Under the pieces are notes generated by a model. The model was given only the letters and a program-made list of their open reading frames with translations, had not been told where the DNA came from and ran no database searches. A DNA stretch of 45,931 nucleotides from NCBI GenBank assembly GCA_026391595.1, contig JAPLDY010000086.1, forward strand, positions 1-45,931. The letters are read 5' to 3'. A program made the translations under genes and the position numbers. The stretch comes from Bacteroidia bacterium. GTDB taxonomy: Bacteria; Bacteroidota; Bacteroidia; Bacteroidales; VadinHA17. How positions within the stretch are numbered: position 1 is the stretch's first letter; every line of letters begins with the position of its first letter. This document shows, one piece after another, positions 18,575-27,404 of this stretch.

Positions 18575-19672
18575 ATGGCTCTTCAATGCGGGATAATAGG
18601 AATAACCAATGTCGGAAAGACAACAATATTCAACTGTATTTCAAACACAAAAGGTGAGACTAATGCTTTTGCATTCAGCGCTACAAAATCAAATATAGGA
18701 GTAGTTCAGGTTCCTGATCAGCGACTGTATGAACTTGAAAAACATCAGGTTACTGAGAAAATAGTACATACGACTGTCGAAATTGTCGATATTCCCGGAC
18801 TGGCAAAAGGCTCCAATAAGGGTGAAGGAGTTGGCAATAAATTTCTGGGAGATATTCGCAACACCAATGCACTGATCCATGTCCTCAGGTGCTTCGACAA
18901 TGATGCTCTTCAGCATATCGACGGATCTGTCGATCCTGTGAGGGACCTTGAGACCATCGACCTTGAGCTGCAGGTCAAGGATCTTGAATCTGTGGAGAAG
19001 AAGATCGAAAGGCTCCAAAGAGCATCAAAGACAGGCGACAAGGATGCAATTCACGGACTCGAGGTACTGGAACGCTACCGCCAGCATATTGAAGGCTTTA
19101 ATAATGCACGTACTCTTGAGGTTAAGGGTGACGATAAAAAATATATCGACGATATTTTCCTCCTTACAATGAAACCTGTGATGTATGTCTGCAATGTAGA
19201 TGAAAAATCGGCAAATAAGGGAAATCAGCATGTCGAAAGGGTGAAGGAGTTCCTGAAGGGCAAAAATGCTGAGATACTGGTGATTGCCGGTGCAATTGAA
19301 GCCGAAATAGCAGATCTGGAAAATATTGATGACCGTATGGCGTTCCTGAAAGATGCAGGCCTTGATGAACCGGGTGTCGACAAGCTTGTCAGGGCAGCAT
19401 ATAAGCTGCTGAACCTTCAGACATTCTTTACTGTCGGACCAAAGGAGATCAGAGCATGGACTATTAAGAAGGGAATGACAGCACCGCAGGCAGCAGGAGT
19501 CATCCACAGCGATCTTGAGCGGGGATTCATAAGAGCGGAGGTAATGAAATACGGTGATTTTGTTACGCTGGGCTCAGAGCATGCATGCAAAGAGGCAGGG
19601 AAGTTTTATATTGAGGGAAAGAATTATATCGTCGGTGACGGCGATATTCTGAATATACGTTTTAATGTTTGA
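18575..19672 (+). CDS. ychF: Redox-regulated ATPase YchF
   Basis: Ribosome-associated Obg-family P-loop ATPase. The 365 residues contain G1 GITNVGKTT, G3 DIPGLAKGSNKGEGVGN, the altered G4 VCNVDE (NxxE in place of NKxD, the basis of ATP preference), a coiled-coil insertion, and a C-terminal TGS domain (FFTVGPKEIRAWTIKKG; HSDLERGFIRAEV). It is full length. The stop TGA overlaps the ATG of the next gene (TGATG), so the two are translationally coupled. Confidence 0.97.
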   Translation: MALQCGIIGITNVGKTTIFNCISNTKGETNAFAFSATKSNIGVVQVPDQRLYELEKHQVTEKIVHTTVEIVDIPGLAKGSNKGEGVGNKFLGDIRNTNALIHVLRCFDNDALQHIDGSVDPVRDLETIDLELQVKDLESVEKKIERLQRASKTGDKDAIHGLEVLERYRQHIEGFNNARTLEVKGDDKKYIDDIFLLTMKPVMYVCNVDEKSANKGNQHVERVKEFLKGKNAEILVIAGAIEAEIADLENIDDRMAFLKDAGLDEPGVDKLVRAAYKLLNLQTFFTVGPKEIRAWTIKKGMTAPQAAGVIHSDLERGFIRAEVMKYGDFVTLGSEHACKEAGKFYIEGKNYIVGDGDILNIRFNV

Positions 19673-21375
19673 TGAATAAGCGTCTGATAGTCATACTGAT
19701 ACTGCTTCAGGTTCTTAGTCTGGAGATCTTTCCGCAGAACCTTGATAACGATAACCGTCTGAGGGCCTTCATACATCAGTACGGCCAGGTGGCCGTGACT
19801 GTCCCTCAACCCGGTTCATGGGATCTCAGCGTTCTTTCAGGGAAAGTCTCAATAAGTTCCGTTAAGGACAAAAAGCTGGAGATAGTGCTATCAACCCTGA
19901 CTGTGGAATGGTTCATATCCCAAAAGTATAACTATACAATCCTTGAAAATGATGACGCAAAAGGCATCGTAACAGCCTCAGATACAAAGCAGGCAATGGA
20001 GTGGGCTAAATATCCGACCTATGCGCAATACGATTCCATCATGCAGAGCTTTGCTTCATTGTACCCTGCTTTATGTCATCTGGATACAATCGGGACTACA
20101 AATTACGGAAAGCTTGTACTGGCTCTTAAAATCTCCGACAATCCTCTGATTGATGAGGAAGAACCAGAGACATTTTATTCTTCATCCATCCATGGTGACG
20201 AAACCGGGGGATTCATTCTCATGCTGCGCCTTGCCGATTATCTGCTGAAGAATTATTCTCTCAACAGCAGGATAAAAAATCTTATCGACAATCTTGAGAT
20301 ATGGATCAATCCGCTGGCTAATCCTGACGGTACTTACAGAACAGGGAATATAATCTCTTCTCCAACAAGATATAATGCCAATGGATATGACCTCAACAGG
20401 AATTTCCCGGATCCTGACAATGACGACCCTGTAAAGCAAAAGGAAACTATTGACATGATTAAGTTTATGAGAGAACACAATTTCGTTCTGTCAGCAAATT
20501 TTCATGGAGGCGAAGAGGTTGTCAATTATCCGTGGGACAGATGGCCGGTACTTCATCCTGATAATGACTGGTTTTATAATATCAGCAGGAAATACGCTGA
20601 TACTGTTCATCTTCACTCTCCGACAGGTTATATGACATTCAGGGTAAATGGAGTTACAAACGGATGGCAATGGTATTTTATTTATGGAGGAAGGCAGGAT
20701 TTTGTCACCCTGGAATTGCAGGGCAGAGAGGTCACTATTGAGCTCAGCAATACTAAATTGGTACCCGCCGCGAGCCTTAACACTTTATGGGAGTCCAACT
20801 GGCGTTCTCTCCTGGGCTATATCGAAAATGCATTATATGGCATTCACGGGAAAGTTACAGACTTTATAACCGGAGAGGCAGTTCCGGCAAAGATCTTTAT
20901 CGAAGGACATGATGCGGACAGCTCCCATATTTATTCAGATACGGTTTCAGGAGAGTTTGTAAGATTGATTGCTCCGGGAGCATGGACTCTTAAATTCACC
21001 GCTGATGGCTATATGACCAAAACAGTTGATGTTACTGTTGAAAATGAAAAAATGTCATGGATTGATGTGCAGATGGTACCCATAATAAATCCAATTGATA
21101 CCGTTTCGGTGAGCGATCTTTTGATTTACCCCAACCCGGCCAATGAATACATACATTTGGTCCTGCCTGACCGTCAGATAGGATCAGTCGGAGTAAGGAT
21201 TATTAATTCGGTGGGTATCATTATCATGGATAAAAATGATGTGCAGACAATCGAAGATTTCCCGGTTGAAGTCAATGTACAGGATATGCCTGCAGGGATG
21301 TGTACTATAATAATAACCAACAGTGCCACAAAAGTCACTGACAAGACGCCTTTTATTATAATGCACCGGAAATAA
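19672..21375 (+). CDS. Secreted M14 zinc carboxypeptidase with type IX sorting domain
   Basis: 567 residues. A signal peptide (NKRLIVILILLQVLSLEIFP) is followed by a peptidase M14 domain from about 105 to 390 with zinc ligands His174 and Glu177 in SIHGDETGG, His278 in ANFHGGEEVVNYPWD, the substrate Arg in LNRNFPD and the catalytic Glu348 in VTLELQGRE. A carboxypeptidase-regulatory-like beta domain follows (GIHGKVTDFITGEAVPAKIF). The last 80 or so residues are a type A sorting domain starting LLIYPNPANEYI. It is predicted to be exported by Sec and then the type IX system to the cell surface. The ATG overlaps the ychF stop. Confidence 0.9.
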   Translation: MNKRLIVILILLQVLSLEIFPQNLDNDNRLRAFIHQYGQVAVTVPQPGSWDLSVLSGKVSISSVKDKKLEIVLSTLTVEWFISQKYNYTILENDDAKGIVTASDTKQAMEWAKYPTYAQYDSIMQSFASLYPALCHLDTIGTTNYGKLVLALKISDNPLIDEEEPETFYSSSIHGDETGGFILMLRLADYLLKNYSLNSRIKNLIDNLEIWINPLANPDGTYRTGNIISSPTRYNANGYDLNRNFPDPDNDDPVKQKETIDMIKFMREHNFVLSANFHGGEEVVNYPWDRWPVLHPDNDWFYNISRKYADTVHLHSPTGYMTFRVNGVTNGWQWYFIYGGRQDFVTLELQGREVTIELSNTKLVPAASLNTLWESNWRSLLGYIENALYGIHGKVTDFITGEAVPAKIFIEGHDADSSHIYSDTVSGEFVRLIAPGAWTLKFTADGYMTKTVDVTVENEKMSWIDVQMVPIINPIDTVSVSDLLIYPNPANEYIHLVLPDRQIGSVGVRIINSVGIIIMDKNDVQTIEDFPVEVNVQDMPAGMCTIIITNSATKVTDKTPFIIMHRK

Positions 21376-21480
21376 ATCTGCTGTCAGTCTTCCTTGCTAT
21401 TGCCGGTCTCCTTAAAAAAACTACTTTTGAAACTTGTTTATTTTATGCCGTTTTAGAAAGGTACGAACGATAATAATTCT

Positions 21481-23148
21481 ATGAAGAGGGAAAAGATTTT
21501 AAAAAGGAGTGCAGCGATTTTTTCAGCGACAATCTTGTTTAATGCTATAATGGGGCAGGGTGCATACATACCTCCTGAAAAACCTGCACTGGTAGTGGGT
21601 ATAATTGTTGAACAGCTCAGATATGATCAGATTGAAAGATTCAGAAGCCGGTTTGGTGAGAATGGTATAAGAAAGCTTCTTAACGAAGGTACTTTTTTTC
21701 AGAATGCATCATTCGAATATATGCTGACACAGTCGGCTCCTGGTCATGCTACAATAGCCACCGGGGCAGAGCCTTCTTCTCATGGTATTACCTCTGATTC
21801 ATGGTACCTGCCTCTCAGGAATGAACAGGTCTATTGTACAAAAGATATAAATGTTGATCCGGTCGGAGGCGGCATAGAGTCAGGACTTCATTCGCCGGTT
21901 AACCTTCAGGCTTCGACTTTCACCGATGAGCTCAAGGTCAATTCGGGAGGAAAATCGAAAATCTTTGCCGTCGGGATGAAAGAGCATTCAGCAATCCTGT
22001 CTGTTGGTCATGCGGCTAACGGTGCATTCTGGTACGATAATACTTCCGGCACATGGATGTCGAGCACATATTATATGGATTCGCTCTCATCTTGGGTAAA
22101 CGATTACAATGCAATGAAATACGCCGAGTCATACCTGAATAATCCATGGACACTGGCACGGCAGAAGCAGGATTATTACGATTGTGTTCCTGATTCAACC
22201 ATCCAGGAAGCAGGTTTTAACGGGCAGATTTATTTCCCGTACGACCTGAAGAAGCTAAGCAGCAAGGGCAAGGGTGGTACATCCCGTGATTATTCAATAC
22301 TCAGGGAAACTCCTTTCGGAAATACTTTTACAACTGGCTTTGCAAAGAAATTAATAGAGGTGGAAGGACTTGGCAAGGATGATATAACTGATTTTCTTGC
22401 AGTATGTTACACGGCTACTGATTATATCGGTCACAGGTTTGGACCTTCCTCATATGAGATGGCTGATGCAATAATGAGGCTCGATAAGGATATCGAGGAT
22501 CTTTTAAAATATCTGAACGACAACATCGGTAAGAAGAATATCCTTATTTATTTTACCTCTGCTCATGGTATTTCCGAAGTGCCCGGCATTCTTGAAAGCA
22601 TGAGGGTTCCTTCAGGTTATTTCAGACAGGATCAGGCTTTAATGCTCCTGAAAAGTTATCTTAAGGCTTTATATGGCGATGGAGATTGGGTAAAGGGTTA
22701 TTCAGAGAAACAGGTATTTCTTAACAGGACGCTTATTGAAGATGCAAAGATACCACTTGAAGATATTCAGAAAAAAGTCGCCAGATTCCTGATACAGTTT
22801 TCAGGTGTCTCCTCGGCGTACCCATATTATGCCTTTGAAGCCAACGATTTTAGTAACGGGAACCTGAAAAGGATAATTAATAACTTCAGTCCGCAAAGGT
22901 CGGGCGATGTAATCATTACTCTTAACCCGGGGTGGGTAGAAAAAGAAGGCACTTCTGTTACAAATCATAATTCTCCCTACGAATGCGATTCGCATGTTCC
23001 GCTTATCTGGTATGGATGGAGTGTAAGCAGGGCAACCGTAACCAGGAAAGTGAATATGGCTGATATAGCTGCCACGCTCTCCTCGCTTTGCAAGGTGCCA
23101 TATCCAAATGCATGCACCGGCGAACCTATGTTTGAGCTATTCAGATAG
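21481..23148 (+). CDS. Alkaline phosphatase superfamily protein (PafA-like), metal ligands altered
   Basis: 555 residues with a signal sequence and the PafA/nucleotide-pyrophosphatase fold. Conserved landmarks are LVVGIIVEQLRYDQ, the nucleophile loop TQSAPGHATIATGAEPSSHG, TATDYIGHRFGPSS with RLDKDIEDLL, and SHVPLIWYG. Compared with active PafA-type enzymes, the first metal Asp is Glu44 (VEQLRYD where VDQxRxD is usual). The nucleophile is Ser85 where Thr is usual. The Asp-His pair of TADHG is Ala361-His362 (TSAHG). Other ligands (Asp314, His318 and the late His) remain. It may be inactive or have a changed reaction. It is probably monocistronic, starting at ATG 21481. Confidence 0.85.
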   Translation: MKREKILKRSAAIFSATILFNAIMGQGAYIPPEKPALVVGIIVEQLRYDQIERFRSRFGENGIRKLLNEGTFFQNASFEYMLTQSAPGHATIATGAEPSSHGITSDSWYLPLRNEQVYCTKDINVDPVGGGIESGLHSPVNLQASTFTDELKVNSGGKSKIFAVGMKEHSAILSVGHAANGAFWYDNTSGTWMSSTYYMDSLSSWVNDYNAMKYAESYLNNPWTLARQKQDYYDCVPDSTIQEAGFNGQIYFPYDLKKLSSKGKGGTSRDYSILRETPFGNTFTTGFAKKLIEVEGLGKDDITDFLAVCYTATDYIGHRFGPSSYEMADAIMRLDKDIEDLLKYLNDNIGKKNILIYFTSAHGISEVPGILESMRVPSGYFRQDQALMLLKSYLKALYGDGDWVKGYSEKQVFLNRTLIEDAKIPLEDIQKKVARFLIQFSGVSSAYPYYAFEANDFSNGNLKRIINNFSPQRSGDVIITLNPGWVEKEGTSVTNHNSPYECDSHVPLIWYGWSVSRATVTRKVNMADIAATLSSLCKVPYPNACTGEPMFELFR

Positions 23149-23160
23149 GATGAGAATTTT

Positions 23161-23231
23161 CTCCTCCTTTTGAAGGAGAGCCTGTCCCGCTCCTGCGGGA
23201 AGTACCCCTGACAGTACCGTCAGGGGGGAGG
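23161..23231. repeat. Compound palindromic repeat between convergent genes
   Basis: Three consecutive hairpins lie inside an outer CCTCC/GGAGG stem: CTCCTT/AAGGAG (23164/23173), CCCGC/GCGGG (23186/23195) and CCCCTGAC/GTCAGGGG (23205/23219). It fills the space between two convergent stop codons and may serve as a bidirectional terminator. It resembles dispersed Bacteroidetes palindromes. Confidence 0.65.
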
Positions 23232-23236
23232 TGGTT

Positions 23237-23962
23237 TTACTTTCTGCGTAATTTATCTCTTACCATACAGGCCTCGGTAAGAAGATCCGGGTTGTTTTCG
23301 CATCCATTGCCCAGGATAATAAGATCGGCACCGGCTTTAAAGACAGCTTCTACTTCCCGTCTGTTTTTGATGCCTCCGCCAACGGCAAGAGGGACAGAGA
23401 TGTTTTTTCTGACTGCGCTGATTATGCTCACAGGAATATGACTTGAGGCACCGCTTCCTGCTTCAAGATATATCATCCTGAGGCCAAGCATTTCTCCTGC
23501 CATGGCAGTAGCAACCACAATCTCTGGCTTATTGGAAGGTATAGCTTCAGTCTGACTGATGTATTCCACTGAAGTTCTTGTCCCGCAGCTTATGAGGATA
23601 TAGCCTGTCGAGATAAGCTTTTTCCTGACATTCCTTAGATATGGTGCTGCAATAACATGATTTCCGATCAGCAGCTCGGGATTTCTCCCTGAGATGAGAG
23701 AAAGGAGAAGGATTAAATCTGCTTTATGGCTCAGCTGAAGCAGGTTACCGGGAAACAAAACAACTGGAATAGTACAAAGTTCCCTTATCGAGTCGATAAG
23801 ATTATCTATACTGTTGAATGTCAGGCTGCCTCCGGCCATTATATAATCGGTTTTGCATTTTACAGCCGTTCTGATGATCCTGCGCAGCGAACTGCTGTCT
23901 GCCTTGTCAGGGTCAAGCAGCAAAGCCACACTCTTATTCCCGGGGAAATTATTTGTTGCCAT
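23237..23962 (-). CDS. Geranylgeranylglyceryl phosphate synthase family protein
   Basis: 241 residues, a TIM-barrel prenyltransferase of the GGGPS/PcrB family that joins a polyprenyl diphosphate to sn-glycerol-1-phosphate, the first step of archaeal-type ether lipids. Signatures are ALLLDPDKAD, YIMAGGSLTF, VVLFPGNLLQLS, IYLEAGSGAS, PLAVGGGIKNRREVE and ADLIILGNG. I start at ATG 23962 (MATNNFPGNKSVAL); the gene then overlaps the preceding phosphopantetheinyl transferase gene by 14 bases. A longer start at 23998 is possible. The substrate chain length in this organism cannot be told. Confidence 0.9.
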   Translation of the reverse strand: MATNNFPGNKSVALLLDPDKADSSSLRRIIRTAVKCKTDYIMAGGSLTFNSIDNLIDSIRELCTIPVVLFPGNLLQLSHKADLILLLSLISGRNPELLIGNHVIAAPYLRNVRKKLISTGYILISCGTRTSVEYISQTEAIPSNKPEIVVATAMAGEMLGLRMIYLEAGSGASSHIPVSIISAVRKNISVPLAVGGGIKNRREVEAVFKAGADLIILGNGCENNPDLLTEACMVRDKLRRK

Positions 23963-24596
23963 AATCCTTTTTTGTCCAAACAATAGCATAGTTATCATAT
24001 TTGGAATACCAGAGATCGAATGATTCGTTAATCTTATCGGTCTTAACGTAGCCTTTTATCTCTCCCGATTCCATCACTTCAAACGGTTCAATGGTGATAT
24101 TCTTCTTGAAGATTATCCCTTCTTTGTCGCATATCTTATAAAGAGATTCTTTGGCACACCAGTGAATATACATATGATACTTGCGGGTGTCGCTGTTTTT
24201 TGTCACCTTCTCCTTCCTGTTAAGAAATTTGAAAGCGAATGCACCGATATTGGAACTCATGTATTCAAGGTCGATACCAACCTTTTCGTTTGTGCTGGTC
24301 AGTATTGCGGTAAGCTTGTGCGAATGTGTTATGGAGATGAATCTTGAACCGTCTTTCAGGAAGGGTTTGTTGTTTTTATTATAGACTATCCTTGCATCTT
24401 TTCCGAGCAATTCCGCAAGAAGGGCCCTTACACTCAAAAATTCCAGCCTCCGGGAGTTACTGGCAAATCCTTTGAATCGCTTCCTGTCTTCATTATCCAG
24501 CACTGAAAGTTCCAGGAGAGTATTTATATCCTCTTCTATCTTCCATACTCCCAGTACAGTATTCTCGTTAAGATAATGTTTTGTAATACAACCCAT
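23949..24596 (-). CDS. 4'-phosphopantetheinyl transferase superfamily protein
   Basis: 215 residues of the Sfp/AcpT type, which load the phosphopantetheine arm of CoA onto carrier proteins. Visible motifs are NNKPFLKDGSRFISITHSHK, the metal site VGIDLEYM, and WCAKESLYK (Glu and Lys of the active site). It is 14 bases after the gldD remnant in the same direction and overlaps the GGGP synthase gene, so it is part of the ssb-gldE-gldD cluster. The target carrier protein is not identifiable from the window. Confidence 0.88.
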   Translation of the reverse strand: MGCITKHYLNENTVLGVWKIEEDINTLLELSVLDNEDRKRFKGFASNSRRLEFLSVRALLAELLGKDARIVYNKNNKPFLKDGSRFISITHSHKLTAILTSTNEKVGIDLEYMSSNIGAFAFKFLNRKEKVTKNSDTRKYHMYIHWCAKESLYKICDKEGIIFKKNITIEPFEVMESGEIKGYVKTDKINESFDLWYSKYDNYAIVWTKKDYGNK

Positions 24597-24610
24597 TTCC
24601 CCGCTTTGAG

Positions 24611-25206
24611 TTATTTATCCTTCCACTTCAGGGTCTCTATTATATGGATAATATCCTCCCTGAAGAATTCAGTCACTGGTGCCAAAGAATCAGAATTAGG
24701 CTCTGCAAAGAAGTAGAGCGATCCCCTGAAAAAATGTTTTGTGCTGTCTGTCACAAAAAACTGAACTGATGTCGCAGTATTCCCTTTCAGATCATACAGG
24801 ATGCCGTAGACCTGACGATCAGGATCAATGATCATCTGCTCATTTATTGCATCAGCTTTTTGAATGTGGTTGTGTACGTCTGTTCCATCAGGCTTTCCAG
24901 ATCATTATGGACGTTTTTATAAGTAAGGTAGATTCTGGCTTTATATGAATTGAAATCAATGTTGAACCATCCTGGTTCGGAGTAGGCATCAGACTGGAAG
25001 GAGATTTTACCATATGAAGGATACTCGAAGGAAAGAGGAAGGTCGGTTGCCTGTTTGAAATCACTGTTGAATGAAATATACTCACGTGCCGGAAGGTCGA
25101 TCCTGAAATAGCCTTTTGGTCTTGGAACTGCAACTTCCCTGCAACTGATCATAAGAACCGGGAAGGCAAGAAGGATTAAGAGACTATTTTTTTTCAGGTT
25201 CCGCAT
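24611..25206 (-). pseudogene. gldD: Gliding motility lipoprotein GldD, interrupted by a frameshift
   Basis: The first frame (25206 to 24844, 120 residues) has a lipobox (PVLMISC) and the GldD core (VPRPKGYFRIDLPAREY; FEYPSYGKISFQ). It then stops after TTTFKKLMQ. In another frame the sequence continues KADAINEQMIIDPDRQVYGI and LYDLKGNTATSVQFF up to IIETLKWKDK, which is the rest of GldD. The switch lies in a run of five T at 24857-24861 (A on the coding strand); one extra base restores a full-length protein of about 197 residues. This may be a sequencing or assembly error, a real mutation, or slippage. GldD is needed for gliding and type IX secretion. It overlaps gldE by 23 bases. Confidence 0.85.
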
Positions 25207-26530
25207 CTTCTTTATGTATTTCTACCCTTATTTCTTTTATTCTTCTTCTGTCAGCAGACTCTATCCCGAAGGTAAAGTTACGGAATTTGATTGTCCTGTC
25301 TTTGGGAGGAATTTCACCGGTAAGCTCAAGTATCAGCCCTGCAAGCGTTTCAGATTCGCCCCTTACATAATCAAACGGATCATCTTCAAGCTCAAATACC
25401 TTGTTGAAATCATTCAGCAGTGTTTTTCCTTCAAAGATATATGTGTTTTCATTCACCTGCCTGTACATCGGCATCTCCGCATCGCTCTCGTCGGTTATTT
25501 CACCGACTATCTCTTCGAGGATATCCTCGAGGGTTATTATGCCTGAAGTTCCTCCATATTCATCAATAACAATGGCCATGTGAATTTTTTTGCTCTGAAA
25601 CTCTTTCAGAAGATCGTTGATTTTCTTCGTCTCAGGGACAAAATATGGAGGTCTGATCAGTGACTGCCATTTAAAACTGGTGGGATTCTTCATATAAGGC
25701 AGGACATCCTTGGCATAGAGGACACCCTTTACATTGTCGAATGATTTTGAGTAGACAGGTATCCTTGAGAATCCGGAATTAATAATCAATGGCATTATCT
25801 GACTGAAGTTTTCTTCTATATCGATAGCCGTTACATCCATTCTTGGGCACATGACAGCATTCACATTCAGATTTCCGAAATTGACTATGCCTTTCAGGAT
25901 CTTTTCATCATCGTAAAGTTCGTCAGATGACGCAAGTTCGAGTGCATCCGACAGGTCATCCATGCTGATATCTGACCTGTGGATACCTGCTTTTTTCTTT
26001 ACAAATGAAGTAGAGCGAACCAGAAGAGACGTCACAGGGTTGAAGAGCCTTTCCAGGAACGTAAGGGTAGAAGCAGTAAATAGTGCTACTGAGACATTAT
26101 TCCGTGAAGCATATACCTTTGGCATTATCTCTCCGAAGAAGAGAAGCATGAAGGTAATTGCGACTGCTTCAATGATAAATCCCAGAACTGGTTTCTCTGT
26201 AAAGTCGAAAAGGCTTGAGCTTATATATGCCGACAGGAGTACAATAGTAACATTGACTGTGTTGTTTGTGACAAGAATAGTACTGAGAAGCTTTTCAGGA
26301 ATATTGTAAAGCTTCACTACAGTATGGCATTTCTTTGACTTATCGTTTTTGAATTTTTCTATGTCACCTGGTCCCAGGGAGAAAAAAGCCACTTCGGAGG
26401 CTGACATCAGGGCTGAAATATATAATAATCCCACAAGCACTACAAATCCTATAATAACTTTAATATCAGGAGCATGTACAACAACTCCTGATAAAAGTGT
26501 TAAATATGGAAATGCAAATCCTGTTTCCAA
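25184..26530 (-). CDS. gldE: Gliding motility-associated protein GldE (CNNM/CorC family)
   Basis: 448 residues with the CNNM/DUF21 membrane domain (about 1-190, SALMSASEVAFFSLGP and following helices), a CBS pair (about 205-335, including VMCPRMDVTAIDIEE and VIDEYGGTSGIITLEDILEE), and a C-terminal CorC/HlyC domain (about 350-435). The overlap with gldD and position after ssb give the standard Bacteroidetes gldE context. The start at 26530 is TTG, and no in-frame ATG lies upstream before ssb ends. The role in gliding/type IX secretion is known for the family in flavobacteria; the molecular function is not settled. Confidence 0.92.
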   Translation of the reverse strand: METGFAFPYLTLLSGVVVHAPDIKVIIGFVVLVGLLYISALMSASEVAFFSLGPGDIEKFKNDKSKKCHTVVKLYNIPEKLLSTILVTNNTVNVTIVLLSAYISSSLFDFTEKPVLGFIIEAVAITFMLLFFGEIMPKVYASRNNVSVALFTASTLTFLERLFNPVTSLLVRSTSFVKKKAGIHRSDISMDDLSDALELASSDELYDDEKILKGIVNFGNLNVNAVMCPRMDVTAIDIEENFSQIMPLIINSGFSRIPVYSKSFDNVKGVLYAKDVLPYMKNPTSFKWQSLIRPPYFVPETKKINDLLKEFQSKKIHMAIVIDEYGGTSGIITLEDILEEIVGEITDESDAEMPMYRQVNENTYIFEGKTLLNDFNKVFELEDDPFDYVRGESETLAGLILELTGEIPPKDRTIKFRNFTFGIESADRRRIKEIRVEIHKEDAEPEKK

Positions 26531-26553
26531 TCCGATTGATTTAAAAACAATCC

Positions 26554-27069
26554 CTAGAATGGCAGATCATCTTCACTCTGGCCGGCACCTGGTATATCGT
26601 TGAATGGTCCGCCTTGTCCGGCATCAGCGTCATTTGCACCACTTTTTGGCTGATAAACAGCCCCGGGCTCATTAACCTCTGATGGCCCGCTTTTTTCGGG
26701 TGCAGTATTCCTGTTACCGTCAGGAACATTATTCTGCCCCTGCTTCTTTTCAAGGACAAGCATCGTATCAGCCAGTATCTCTGTAATGTACTTGTTATTT
26801 CCCTCTTTATCCACGTACGATCTGGTTTTTATCTTGCCGACGATATAAAGCTGTGAACCTTTTTTAACTGTTTTTTCGACAACCTCCGCCAGTGCCCGCC
26901 ACAATACAATATTGTGCCATTCTGTGGATGTAATTGTCTCACCCTGCTGATTTGTATAGGTTTCACTGGTAGCAAGAGGGAAAGTTGCCTTGGCAACACC
27001 TTTGTCAAAATATCTTACAACCGGATCTTTTCCGACATTACCGACAAGTATGACTTTATTGATTGACAT
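26554..27069 (-). CDS. ssb: Single-stranded DNA-binding protein
   Basis: 171 residues. An OB-fold domain covers residues 1-110 (MSINKVILVGNVGKDPVVRY; EWHNIVLWRALAEVVEK; GSQLYIVGKIKTRSYVDKEG), followed by a Gly/Pro/Gln-rich linker and the acidic tip SEDDLPF that recruits partner proteins. It is full length with an ATG start. It is the first gene of the minus-strand ssb-gldE-gldD-PPTase-GGGPS cluster. Confidence 0.97.
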   Translation of the reverse strand: MSINKVILVGNVGKDPVVRYFDKGVAKATFPLATSETYTNQQGETITSTEWHNIVLWRALAEVVEKTVKKGSQLYIVGKIKTRSYVDKEGNNKYITEILADTMLVLEKKQGQNNVPDGNRNTAPEKSGPSEVNEPGAVYQPKSGANDADAGQGGPFNDIPGAGQSEDDLPF

Positions 27070-27404
27070 GTAGTTATGTAATAATTAGTTAATTTAATAC
27101 CGAAGTGTAAAGTTAAGAAAAAAAAGGCTCTTTACAACCGGTAACCTATTATAAGCCAAAATTTGGGATATTTCATCGTTTACAGTTTTTTCATATTTAT
27201 GAGACATATATGCCCACTATCATTGGCAGGCAGGAACGAAAAGCTGTATATATTGTCTATTTCATTGTATTTTAGGCAATAATAAACCTTTAATAAAAAA
27301 TTTATTGCTTAAGTGTTTCATTTTAAACAAATAATATTTTTATATTTGCAGGGTTGAAAAAAAGATACTCAAAATAATTTGTTGAATTTTAAACTCCAAG
27401 TAAA
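27070..27404. other. Divergent intergenic region between ssb and the HU gene
   Basis: No credible gene is seen in these 335 bases. It is A/T-rich with several poly-A and poly-T runs. Toward ssb (minus strand) there is a TAACTTTA at 27108-27115 that weakly resembles a -7 box. Toward HU there is a clear -7 box at 27341-27348. A mutY gene is often found here in other Bacteroidetes, but no trace of one can be read. Confidence 0.5.
27341..27348 (+). promoter_or_regulatory. Promoter -7 box for the HU gene
   Basis: TATATTTG, an exact TAnnTTTG match, is followed by CAGG. A TTTC at 27316-27319 lies 21 bases upstream as an imperfect -33 element. The ATG of the HU gene is 57 bases downstream, leaving a short leader. 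Confidence 0.6.
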
